Source: Citricoccus muralis
GTDB lineage: Bacteria > Actinomycetota > Actinomycetes > Actinomycetales > Micrococcaceae
DNA: 64,000 bases
Assembly: GCF_029637705.1 (NCBI RefSeq)
Contig: NZ_CP121252.1
Location: 1,798,001 to 1,862,000 of the forward strand
Reading direction: 5' to 3'
Below the pieces are notes generated by a model. That model searched no databases. It was not told where the DNA came from and saw nothing but the letters and a program-made list of their open reading frames with translations. Shown one piece after another: positions 56,486 through 64,000 of this stretch (the stretch's first letter is position 1; each line of letters starts with the position of its first letter). The position numbers and the translations under genes are program-made.

Positions 56486-59078
56486 CCTTGCCCTCGGGGT
56501 GCGTCGCGGTGACCTTAACGGTCTTCGGCGTCTTGCCCTCGTTCAACACGGTCACACCGGTGAAGTCGAAGGTTTCGGTACCGTCGAGACCCAGGGACTC
56601 GGCGTTCTCTCCTGCAGGGAACTGCAGGGGCAGCACGCCCATACCAATGAGGTTGGATCGGTGAATTCGCTCGAACGACTCGGTGATGACGGCGCGCACG
56701 CCCAACAGCGCGGTACCCTTAGCAGCCCAGTCACGCGACGAACCGGAACCGTATTCCTTGCCACCGAGCACCACCAGCGGGGTGCCGGCCGCTTGGTAGT
56801 TCTGAGCAGCGTCGTAGACGTAGGCCTGCGGTGCGCCGTCCTGCGTGAAGTCGCGGGTGAACCCACCTTCGACGCCGTCCAGCAGCTGGTTCTTGATGCG
56901 GATGTTCGCGAAGGTACCGCGGATCATCACCTCGTGATTACCACGACGGGAACCGTAGGAGTTGAAGTCCTTGCGCTCCACACCGTTCTCCAGGAGGTAG
57001 CGCCCTGCGGGAGTGTCCGACTTGAAGGAACCGGCCGGGGAGATGTGGTCGGTGGTGACCGAGTCGCCCAGCTTCAGCAGGACGCGTGCGCCCTGAATGT
57101 CGGTGACAGGTTCCGGCTGGTGCTTCATGCCCTCGAAGTATGGGGGCTTACGCACGTAGGTCGACTGGTCATCCCACTCGAAGGTCGCACCGGTGGGGGT
57201 CTCCAGGGACTGCCAGCGCTCGTCGCCATCGAAGATGGTCCCGTATTCCTTGGTGAACATCTCGGTGTCGATCGAGGCATCAATGATCTTCTGCACCTCG
57301 GTCGGGTCCGGCCAGATGTCTTTCAGGTACACGTCGTTGCCGTCAGCGTCCTGGCCCAGAGCATCGTTCTCGAAGTCGAAGTCCATGGTTCCAGCCAAGG
57401 CGTAAGCGACCACTAGCGGCGGCGACGCCAAGTAGTTCATCTTCACGTCCGGGTTGATGCGGCCTTCGAAGTTACGGTTACCAGAGAGCACCGAAGTCAC
57501 CGAAAGGTCGTTGTCCTGGATGGCCTGCGAAATCTCGGACTCCAGTGGACCGGAGTTGCCGATGCAGGTGGTGCAACCGTAGCCGACGACGTTGAAGCCG
57601 AGGTCCTCGAGGTACGGGATGAGCCCGGACTTCTCGTAGTACTCGGTAACGACGCGGGAACCGGGAGCAACCGAGGTCTTCACCCATGGCTTGGACTTCA
57701 GGCCCTTGTCCACCGCGTTGCGGGCCAGCACAGCAGCGGCCATCATCACGGAGGGGTTGGAGGTGTTGGTGCAGGAGGTGATCGAGGCGATCGAAACGGC
57801 ACCGTGGTCGAGCTCGAACTCGCGGCCGTCTTCCATGCTGACACCAACCGACTTGGAAGGACGACCTGCGCCCAGTTCGTCGGTGTCGGCGTAGTTGTGG
57901 ATGTCCTTGCGGAACTGTTCCTTGGAGTCGGAGAGTTCGATGCGGTCCTGAGGACGCTTCGGACCCGAGATGGACGGAACCACGGTGGACAGATCCAGCT
58001 CCAGGTACTCGGAGTACTTCACCTCGACCGAAGGATCGTGCCACAGGCCCTGTTCCTTGGTGTAAGCCTCGACCAAGGCCAGGTTCTCTTCGGAGCGTCC
58101 GGTCAGGCGCAGGTAGTCGAGGGTGACCTCGTCGATCGGGAACATCGCGGCGGTAGAACCGAACTCGGGCGACATGTTGCCGATGGTCGCGCGGTTCGCC
58201 AACGGCACGGAGCCAACGCCTTCACCGTAGAACTCGACGAACTTGCCGACCACGCCGTGCTGACGCAGCATCTCGGTGATGGTGAGCACCACATCGGTGG
58301 CTGTAGCGCCGGACGGGATGGAACCGGTGAGCTTGAAGCCAACCACGCGAGGAATCAGCATGGACACCGGCTGGCCGAGCATAGCGGCCTCGGCCTCGAT
58401 GCCGCCCACACCCCAGCCCAGAACACCCAGGCCGTTGACCATGGTGGTGTGAGAGTCGGTGCCGACACAGGAGTCAGGGTAGGCGCGCAGCACGCCGTCG
58501 ACCTCGCGGGTCATCACGGTGCGCGCCAGGTACTCGATGTTGACCTGGTGGACGATACCCATGCCCGGAGGCACGACCTTGAAGTCATCGAATGCGGTCT
58601 GACCCCAGCGCAGGAACTGGTAGCGTTCGCCGTTGCGCTCGTATTCGATCTCCATGTTGCGCTCAAGGGCGTCAGCGGTGCCAAAGTTGTCGATCTGGAC
58701 CGAGTGGTCGATGACCAACTCTGCCGGTGCCAGCGGGTTCACTCGCTCCGGGTCACCGCCGAGATCCGCGATGGCCTCGCGCATGGTCGCCAGGTCGACG
58801 ACACAGGGCACACCGGTGAAGTCCTGCATGATCACGCGAGCGGGGGTGAACTGGATTTCAGTGTTCGGCTCGTCGGCCGGGTTCCACTGTGCCAGTGCCT
58901 GGATCTGCTCCTTGGTGACGTTGGCACCATCTTCCGTGCGCAACAAGTTCTCCAGGAGAATCTTCAAGGAGTAAGGAAGGGTCTGATAGCCCTCCACTTC
59001 CTTCAGCCGGAAGATCTCGTACTTGGCGCCGTTGACGTCGAGGACGCCCTTGGAACCAAAGCTATCAACAGTCGTCAC
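56379..59078 (-). CDS. acnA: aconitate hydratase A
   Basis: An 899-residue [4Fe-4S] enzyme isomerising citrate to isocitrate in the TCA cycle. Cluster cysteines are in [14 protein letters not shown] and in [16 protein letters not shown]. The [19 protein letters not shown] and [12 protein letters not shown] motifs, and the C-terminal swivel domain with [13 protein letters not shown], are all present. Length and order mark the AcnA/IRP1 class. The GTG start has AGAGGAG 6 bases upstream, and a small hairpin (59095-59110) lies just before that site. The 179 bases upstream hold no gene. Confidence 0.98.
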   Translation of the reverse strand: MTTVDSFGSKGVLDVNGAKYEIFRLKEVEGYQTLPYSLKILLENLLRTEDGANVTKEQIQALAQWNPADEPNTEIQFTPARVIMQDFTGVPCVVDLATMREAIADLGGDPERVNPLAPAELVIDHSVQIDNFGTADALERNMEIEYERNGERYQFLRWGQTAFDDFKVVPPGMGIVHQVNIEYLARTVMTREVDGVLRAYPDSCVGTDSHTTMVNGLGVLGWGVGGIEAEAAMLGQPVSMLIPRVVGFKLTGSIPSGATATDVVLTITEMLRQHGVVGKFVEFYGEGVGSVPLANRATIGNMSPEFGSTAAMFPIDEVTLDYLRLTGRSEENLALVEAYTKEQGLWHDPSVEVKYSEYLELDLSTVVPSISGPKRPQDRIELSDSKEQFRKDIHNYADTDELGAGRPSKSVGVSMEDGREFELDHGAVSIASITSCTNTSNPSVMMAAAVLARNAVDKGLKSKPWVKTSVAPGSRVVTEYYEKSGLIPYLEDLGFNVVGYGCTTCIGNSGPLESEISQAIQDNDLSVTSVLSGNRNFEGRINPDVKMNYLASPPLVVAYALAGTMDFDFENDALGQDADGNDVYLKDIWPDPTEVQKIIDASIDTEMFTKEYGTIFDGDERWQSLETPTGATFEWDDQSTYVRKPPYFEGMKHQPEPVTDIQGARVLLKLGDSVTTDHISPAGSFKSDTPAGRYLLENGVERKDFNSYGSRRGNHEVMIRGTFANIRIKNQLLDGVEGGFTRDFTQDGAPQAYVYDAAQNYQAAGTPLVVLGGKEYGSGSSRDWAAKGTALLGVRAVITESFERIHRSNLIGMGVLPLQFPAGENAESLGLDGTETFDFTGVTVLNEGKTPKTVKVTATHPEGKVTEFDAVVRIDTPGEADYYRNGGILQYVLRQIAAS

Positions 59079-59094
59079 AGTGGACTCCTCTTCC

Positions 59095-59110
59095 CGCCCT
59101 CATCAGGGCG
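59095..59110 (-). other. leader hairpin before acnA
   Basis: CGCCCT-GATG-AGGGCG on the minus strand makes a perfect 6-bp stem with a GATG loop, a few bases upstream of the acnA ribosome binding site. It could influence translation or mRNA stability. Nothing shows a specific ligand or protein. Confidence 0.4.
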
Positions 59111-59257
59111 CTTAGCCTTACGTGCGTGATGACCCGCTACGTCCCCTCAACGCAATGCGCGAGTCAATCGCGGCGTTATCGGTGCGGTGCCGTCTGATCT
59201 GTGGGCTCAGAGCACACAGACCAGTGGCCTCCACAACATTCTAACCAGTTTCTGGAG

Positions 59258-60721
59258 TCATTCTGCGCGCGTGAACACGGCAACTGACTCCATGTGATGT
59301 GTGTCGGGATACAGATCGTAGACATCCGCTGAATCCAGCGACCATCCAAGTTCCCCCAGCCACCGCGTGTCGCGGGCGAAGGATGCGGGGTCGCACGAAA
59401 CGTAGACGATCTTGGTCGGTGCCAGCTGATGAATCCGCTGCACCGCTGCCTTTCCGGCGCCGGAGCGTGGCGGGTCCAATACCACCGTGTCCACGGAACG
59501 ACCGTCCAAGCCGCCCCGGTTGAGAGGCGCCTCGGAACGATTGATCCACGAGCCGACCACACGGTCCGTGCGGCCGTTCAAGACATAGGCCTGCGGGGTC
59601 GAGTGCAGGTTCCTGCGCGCGTCGCGGCTGGCACCAACAGAAGCCTCGACGGACAACACACAACCATCTTCACCCACGGCGTCAGCCAGGAAAGCCGAAA
59701 ATAGGCCGGCTCCGGCGTAGAGGTCGGCAAGCACTTCTCCTGGTTGGGGCGACGCGGCCGCCATCACGGCGTCCACCAGCGTTGCGGGTGCTTCACGGTG
59801 GACCTGCCAGAATCCGGGGCCACTCACGCGGAAGGTCTTGGAGCCGTATTTCGCACTCGCAACGACTTCCTTGACCCAGGTACGTCCACGCAACCGGGTC
59901 AATTCGATGGGGCCGCCGAGTTTTTCCGATTCCAAGGCGACCACGGCCGAAACGGATTCGGGATAGGTGGACAGCTGTTTTTTCCACCGCTTCATGCACT
60001 CATTGAGCCGAGCGTCTTGTGCGGCTGTGTCCTTCGACGGAATCACGATGATCAGGGCTTCGTCACCCGTCGAGGGGGTGGCTACCTCAACACGATCCGC
60101 GCCGGTGAAATCAATATCCCAAAGGTGCAGGTCATCCAGGGCAGATACCGCCAGCGGGATGTTCCGCACGGGAATGGTCGTCATGCTGCGGTGCACGTGC
60201 ATAGCGATGCGACCGCTGGAGGTCACAGCGAACGCGTTGCGGGTGCGCCAGTGCAGACCCGTCGGTTCGTCGGATTCGAGTCCGCTAACCCCGGCCTCGA
60301 CCGTTTGCTTGCCAATGCGCGACAATGTGTCTCGGAAGACATGTGCCTTCAGTCGACGCTGATGCTCCAAGACGATGTGGCCGTATTCCGCCCCACCAAT
60401 GGGTTGACGGCCGGCGTGGTAAGCGCGCAACGAATCCGCGAGCTTCCACTGGTGCGAGCGACGGAATTCCGAGGCTCGGATAATCTCGACGACGTCACCG
60501 CGCCAATACCGGGCCTTGTCACCGGTCTCGGTGAGCTGTGCGACGACGATCTCCCCCGGGATCGCGTGGCGCACGAAAATGACCCGTCCTTCGTGTCGTG
60601 CGACGCAGTGTCCTCCATGCGCCATAGGTCCGACTTCAACCGTCACCGTCTCAGGTGCTATCACTCCTGTGAGGTCTTCCGGAAGGTCAGCCTGGGCAGC
60701 TGACCGGATGGTGCTTGTCAT
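59258..60721 (-). CDS. TrmA/RlmD-family class I RNA (uracil-5-)methyltransferase
   Basis: A 487-residue SAM-dependent enzyme with an N-terminal TRAM domain (VTVEVGPMAHGGHCVARHEGR), a central domain and a C-terminal Rossmann methyltransferase. SAM binding is at LADLYAGAGLFSAFLA, the catalytic Asp-Pro at VVLDPPRSGAG, and the nucleophile Cys at YVSCDPASFARD. The CxxxxxCGGC [4Fe-4S] motif of RlmD is missing; that place reads AGRQPIGGAEYGHI. Cluster-free members are common in actinobacteria. The target uridine is unknown. An AGGAG lies 10 bases before the ATG. Confidence 0.92.
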   Translation of the reverse strand: MTSTIRSAAQADLPEDLTGVIAPETVTVEVGPMAHGGHCVARHEGRVIFVRHAIPGEIVVAQLTETGDKARYWRGDVVEIIRASEFRRSHQWKLADSLRAYHAGRQPIGGAEYGHIVLEHQRRLKAHVFRDTLSRIGKQTVEAGVSGLESDEPTGLHWRTRNAFAVTSSGRIAMHVHRSMTTIPVRNIPLAVSALDDLHLWDIDFTGADRVEVATPSTGDEALIIVIPSKDTAAQDARLNECMKRWKKQLSTYPESVSAVVALESEKLGGPIELTRLRGRTWVKEVVASAKYGSKTFRVSGPGFWQVHREAPATLVDAVMAAASPQPGEVLADLYAGAGLFSAFLADAVGEDGCVLSVEASVGASRDARRNLHSTPQAYVLNGRTDRVVGSWINRSEAPLNRGGLDGRSVDTVVLDPPRSGAGKAAVQRIHQLAPTKIVYVSCDPASFARDTRWLGELGWSLDSADVYDLYPDTHHMESVAVFTRAE

Positions 60722-60848
60722 ACGCTACTTTCTCCTGCCACAACAACGGAAGGAACGGCATTGCCCAGTGTCTCCCCCACTCCTACACCGTTCCAGTGAC
60801 AAGTCTACTAGCAGTTGTCCAACCCGAGAATTCGGGGCTTCGCACCCG

Positions 60849-61562
60849 TCAACTGGAGGGGCTTTGCTCCACTTCAGCCGCCTGTTGGTCCTTCGCCGTG
60901 GGTCGGGACACCATCCAAGCCAGCCACAGTGCCATCGCATACAGCGGGATGCCCATCAGCAGTCGCGCAGTGCCCAACGCGACGAACTCCCCAGCGAAGT
61001 ACAGCGGCAATTGCACAGCTAGTCGCGCCACGAACATGGCAACGATGAACCCCGTGGCCACCTGGTAGCTGCGCCTACGGCGCGGTTGCTGGCGCCAGGC
61101 CACACCTTCAGAACGCAGGAATCCGAAAATGAGCCCCATCAGCGGCCATCGCGCGATCATTGAGATGATCATCGCAGCACCATAGATGGCGTTGGTGTAG
61201 AAACCGGGAACGAAATAGTCTTCGGCGTCGCCCGTGAACAGTGCGACAGCAACACACAGCACCACACCGGCCAGCCCGGTGAACGCCTGCAGTGGTGACT
61301 GGCGTTGGATCAGCCGGGCAATGGCGAATACCACGGCGATGGCGGTGGCGCCGATTCCAGCCGCCCAAATGTCCTCGACGAGAATGAACGCGACGAGGAA
61401 GACCGCCGAAGGCAACACCGATTCCACGAGTCCGCGCCAGCCGCCGATCGAGGCCATCAGGTCAAGCTGGCCGTCATCGTTGACGGAGGCGCGCCGACTC
61501 AATTGTTCAGCCACGGAGAGCATCTGATCAGGACGCTCGTCGTGGGGCTTGTCCTGGCTCAC
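60849..61562 (-). CDS. DUF3159 membrane protein
   Basis: A 237-residue protein with about five or six membrane helices between residues 45 and 220. The segment SIGGWRGLVESVLPSAVFLV is typical of DUF3159. The N-terminus and C-terminus are polar and probably cytoplasmic. The GTG start shares a base with the DUF3710 stop (TAGTG). DUF3159, DUF3710 and dut run together in many actinobacteria. The function is unknown. Confidence 0.9.
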   Translation of the reverse strand: MSQDKPHDERPDQMLSVAEQLSRRASVNDDGQLDLMASIGGWRGLVESVLPSAVFLVAFILVEDIWAAGIGATAIAVVFAIARLIQRQSPLQAFTGLAGVVLCVAVALFTGDAEDYFVPGFYTNAIYGAAMIISMIARWPLMGLIFGFLRSEGVAWRQQPRRRRSYQVATGFIVAMFVARLAVQLPLYFAGEFVALGTARLLMGIPLYAMALWLAWMVSRPTAKDQQAAEVEQSPSS

Positions 61563-62299
61563 TAGCGAATCTCGGTGATCTCAGGCCCGCGCTTCGGCAT
61601 CGGTGCCGCACTCTTCGGGGCAACGGTCTCGGCTTCGCTTTCGGCGTCCGGACGCCGTAGAGGCTTCATGTTGGCCGGTGGGGTCAGCGGCAGCAGCTCT
61701 CGCGGCGGCAAGGGGGTCTCACCGCGATGAACGACCAGTTGCGCGAACATGTCCTCCAGCTCAGCAGCTGCTTCGTCACTGAAGGCTGCCTTTCCGCCGA
61801 AGACGCCGCGCACAAACCAGCGGGGGCCGTCGACGCCGATAAAGCGAGCCACCCGCCAGCCGGCCTTGCCGTCGGGCATGGCGGCGGGGATGCGGGCGAG
61901 CACCTCGGTACCGAAGCGGCCCTCTTTTTCTCCGGCCTGAGCGCCGTCATTCTTCTTGATGGACTCGACAATTTCGGCGCGGATCTCATCCCACAGTCCG
62001 GAGGTTCGAGGCGCGGCGAAGGCCTGCACCTGCAAGGTCGACTGATTCGAGGTCAGCGTGACTCCGATGATCCGCTTGCTCGATTCTTCGACGTCCAGAC
62101 GCACCGGCACTTGGGCGCGCACCGGAACCTTCAGCGCACCGAGGTCGAGCAGACCTTTGACGTCGGGACGGGTGCTGCGGTCGAACGGACCCTCCTGTGC
62201 CGGAGTCTCGGCCGTGTCTTCCGTCTCCTGCAGGTGACGCAGGTTCTCAGGCAGAGACACCGTCTCAGCTTTCACATGGCGATTTCGCCCGAAGAGCAT
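61562..62299 (-). CDS. DUF3710 domain protein
   Basis: A 245-residue soluble protein of the actinobacterial DUF3710 family. The core runs from about residue 45 (RPDVKGLLDLGALKVP) through VTLTSNQSTLQVQAFAAPR to GVDGPRWFVRGVFGG. The last 40 residues are a low-complexity tail. A GGGAG ribosome binding site lies 9 bases before the ATG. The function is unknown. It lies 90 bases after dut and is coupled to DUF3159. Confidence 0.9.
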   Translation of the reverse strand: MLFGRNRHVKAETVSLPENLRHLQETEDTAETPAQEGPFDRSTRPDVKGLLDLGALKVPVRAQVPVRLDVEESSKRIIGVTLTSNQSTLQVQAFAAPRTSGLWDEIRAEIVESIKKNDGAQAGEKEGRFGTEVLARIPAAMPDGKAGWRVARFIGVDGPRWFVRGVFGGKAAFSDEAAAELEDMFAQLVVHRGETPLPPRELLPLTPPANMKPLRRPDAESEAETVAPKSAAPMPKRGPEITEIR

Positions 62300-62389
62300 G
62301 GCGTGATTCTCCCGTTTCTGTGGTGCATTCGCTCGCGATAGTCGTTGCCCAGCCTAATACAGGGCGTTGAGCACTCCCTGGCCGAGGCT

Positions 62390-62842
62390 TTAGCTGGTGA
62401 CGAAACCGCCGGTCGATCCGAAACCGCCGTCGCCGCGCACCGACTCCGAGAGTTCCTCAACCGGAGTGAAGGAGGCTTGGAGCACCGGCTGGATCACCAG
62501 CTGGGCGATGCGATCGCCGCGGCGCAGGGTAATGGCCTCGTTGCGGTCCGTGTTCAGCAGCGGCACTTTGATTTCACCACGGTATCCGGCGTCAATAGTG
62601 CCCGGAGAATTCACCAAGCTCAGCCCGTGACGCACGGCCAGCCCGGAACGAGGATGAATCAGCCCGACCAGACCTTCCGGGAGGGCGATCGCAATACCGG
62701 TGGGCACCAGGGCGCGCTCCCCCGGTGCCAAGACCACGTCAACGGTGGTGCGCAGGTCAGCACCGGCATCACCGGGCAGGGCATAGCTGGGCGGCTCGAT
62801 TCCGTCGTCCAGCATCTTCAGCTCCACGTGCACCTTTTCCAT
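62390..62842 (-). CDS. dut: deoxyuridine 5'-triphosphate nucleotidohydrolase
   Basis: A 150-residue trimeric dUTPase that hydrolyses dUTP to dUMP, keeping uracil out of DNA. All five motifs are present: [42 protein letters not shown] and the C-terminal GGFGSTGG. The ATG at 62842 has GAGAGG 6 bases upstream. A longer frame to 62971 runs into the divergent promoter region. Confidence 0.97.
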   Translation of the reverse strand: MEKVHVELKMLDDGIEPPSYALPGDAGADLRTTVDVVLAPGERALVPTGIAIALPEGLVGLIHPRSGLAVRHGLSLVNSPGTIDAGYRGEIKVPLLNTDRNEAITLRRGDRIAQLVIQPVLQASFTPVEELSESVRGDGGFGSTGGFVTS

Positions 62843-62994
62843 TTCGGGCCTCTCTTGCATCCACTCTCGTCTCGGCGACTGACTGCCAAGCTTTCCGGTC
62901 AACCGTGGACACTCTATCGCCTCTGCTGGCCGCCTCCGGCTTCCATCGAGACTCGATGCGCGGTAGGACACCGTCGATGTGGGAACCTAGTGTT

Positions 62995-63564
62995 ATGACA
63001 GATTCGACTCCTCCTGCATCCTCGCAGCCCACCGGCGAGCTCTTCGTGGAGCGGCTTTGGCCTTCGTGGTGGCTGTGGATCGTGGCCCTGATGTTCGCGG
63101 GTCTCAGCTACATGGTGCTCGCACCCGTGGGCGTGGCCTGGGGTATCGGCGCCGCGGTGGGAATGTACCTGCTGTGCACCATCATCCTCATCGCCACCAC
63201 CCCGAAGATTGTGGTCACCGAGACTACCTTGCAGGTGGGCCGCGCCGGGATCGAGCGGGAGCATCTGGGGCCGGTGACCGGTTACCGCGGCGACGACGCC
63301 ACCTACCAGCGCGGACCGGGCCTGCATGGGCTGGCTTTCCTCTGCTTGCGGGGCTGGATTTCTCCGGTGGTGCGCATCCAGATCACTGACCGTCGAGACC
63401 GGACCCCGTACTGGTTGACCTCGACGCGGCGTCCCGAGGAACTGGTAGCCGCCCTGAACGGTGCCATGTTTGCCGACGTGGTCGCCGACGTCGACGCCGA
63501 ACCGGACGAGAACGACATTGAGGGCCGGATTCGCCGCGAGCTGAACGAACATCACGAATACTGA
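62995..63564 (+). CDS. DUF3093 membrane protein
   Basis: A 189-residue protein with two close membrane helices at about residues 27-48 and 50-68, then a soluble domain predicted to be cytoplasmic, with GWISPVVRIQITDRRDRTPYWL and STRRPEELVAALN. These are DUF3093 features. It lies divergent from dut and convergent to the DUF4193 gene, as in other actinobacteria. The ATG at 62995 has only a weak GGGA upstream. The function is unknown. Confidence 0.9.
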   Translation: MTDSTPPASSQPTGELFVERLWPSWWLWIVALMFAGLSYMVLAPVGVAWGIGAAVGMYLLCTIILIATTPKIVVTETTLQVGRAGIEREHLGPVTGYRGDDATYQRGPGLHGLAFLCLRGWISPVVRIQITDRRDRTPYWLTSTRRPEELVAALNGAMFADVVADVDAEPDENDIEGRIRRELNEHHEY

Positions 63565-63585
63565 GCACCTCATACCGCAAAACAA

Positions 63586-63625
63586 CGCTAGGGCGCTTCC
63601 TCACCATTGAGGAAGCGCCCTAGCG
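63586..63625. terminator. bidirectional terminator between the DUF3093 and DUF4193 genes
   Basis: Perfect 18-bp inverted repeat (arms 63586-63603 and 63608-63625) with a 4-base loop. It is followed by TTTCTTCT on the plus strand and TTGTTTT on the minus strand. It serves both convergent genes. Confidence 0.93.
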
Positions 63626-63659
63626 TTTCTTCTGATCTTGGACGAGCGACCGAGGAGGC

Positions 63660-63959
63660 TCAGCCTTCGCAGTCGGTGCAGTACAGCAGCCCGCCCTCTT
63701 CTTTCGCTACCTGCGAACGGTGACGCACCAGGAAGCAGGAGGCGCAGGTGAATTCGTCAGCCTGGGCCGGTAGCACGCGCACCTGCAGTTCTTCGTCGGA
63801 AAGGTCCGCGCCGGGAAGCTCAAACCCTTCGGCGGCTTCGGCCTCGTCTTCATCCACCACGGCCGACTGCGTATCGGTCCGGCGCGTCTTCAACTCTTCA
63901 ATGGAGTCCTCGCGGATCTCGTCTTCGTTCTTGCGTGGGGCATCATAATCGGTCGCCAT
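63660..63959 (-). CDS. DUF4193 zinc-ribbon-like protein
   Basis: A 99-residue acidic actinobacterial protein of the DUF4193 family. It starts MATDYDAPRKNEDE and ends with two cysteine pairs, CASC and CTDC, likely one zinc-binding site, joined by FLVRHRSQVAKEEGGLLY. The ATG at 63959 is the family start; the frame extends to 63986. The function is unknown. The remaining 41 bases to the window edge show no identifiable gene. Confidence 0.92.
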   Translation of the reverse strand: MATDYDAPRKNEDEIREDSIEELKTRRTDTQSAVVDEDEAEAAEGFELPGADLSDEELQVRVLPAQADEFTCASCFLVRHRSQVAKEEGGLLYCTDCEG

Positions 63960-64000
63960 TGTTTTCCCGCTCCGCTCGGTCAGCATGTGAATGGTGAGCA

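Noticed and set aside
57804-59129. 441-codon plus-strand open frame over acnA
   Set aside because: Antisense to aconitase, with the Val/Gly/His/Asp bias of a shadow frame.
1-64000. tRNA, rRNA, CRISPR array, insertion sequence or attachment site
   Set aside because: No cloverleaf-like, array-like, transposase or integrase sequence was seen on either strand by eye; a covariance-model scan would be needed to exclude small RNAs.

Overview
The window is a stretch of a GC-rich actinobacterial chromosome, most likely order Micrococcales and close to Micrococcaceae. The evidence is the gene order rpoZ-gmk-mihF, the PyrR-led pyr operon with an Rv1382-type membrane gene between pyrC and carA, the presence of DUF3000, DUF3093, DUF3159, DUF3710, DUF4193 and DUF6167 genes, a PriA without ATPase motifs, and frequent GTG starts. 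The species cannot be named from the sequence alone. No rRNA, tRNA, CRISPR array, insertion sequence or phage gene was found. Coding density is very high and no gap reaches 300 bases.

Layout. 1-7.3 kb: an alpha/beta hydrolase faces a minus-strand run mihF-gmk-rpoZ-coaBC-metK-priA. 7.4-16.6 kb: the pyrimidine operon pyrR-pyrB-pyrC-(membrane gene)-carA-carB-pyrF, with several start/stop overlaps and a PyrR-binding hairpin beside the pyrR ribosome binding site. 16.6-27.6 kb: nusB, efp, the shikimate genes aroB, aroK, aroC and aroE, then mltG, ruvX, alaS, a DUF6167 gene and rpsD. 27.8-33 kb: rarA, dtd, aspS and hisS. 33-37.8 kb: a DUF349 protein, an AbiEi-antitoxin-like protein and the (p)ppGpp enzyme Rel. 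37.8-44.6 kb: secF, secD, yajC, ruvB, ruvA, ruvC and a YebC-family gene. 44.6-52.8 kb: an M3 peptidase, a membrane-anchored hydrolase, msrB, a DUF3000 gene, an RNase D-like gene and a fused FadB. 52.9-56.4 kb: the only clearly accessory segment, with a PLDc_N membrane protein, an aldo/keto reductase, an unknown protein, a TetR regulator and a divergent, frameshifted CPBP protease. 56.4-64 kb: aconitase, a TrmA-like RNA methyltransferase, DUF3159, DUF3710, dut, DUF3093 and DUF4193.

Most genes are housekeeping: nucleotide and aromatic amino acid synthesis, tRNA charging and proofreading, recombination, protein export and the stringent response. The less ordinary points are: an RNase D-like gene whose only well-placed start codon is ATT; a CPBP protease gene broken by a 4-bp tandem duplication, downstream of a perfect TetR-type palindrome that overlaps its promoter; a PyrR leader element; and a bipartite sequence shared by the yajC and yebC promoter regions. 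I found no convincing new defence or mobile system.
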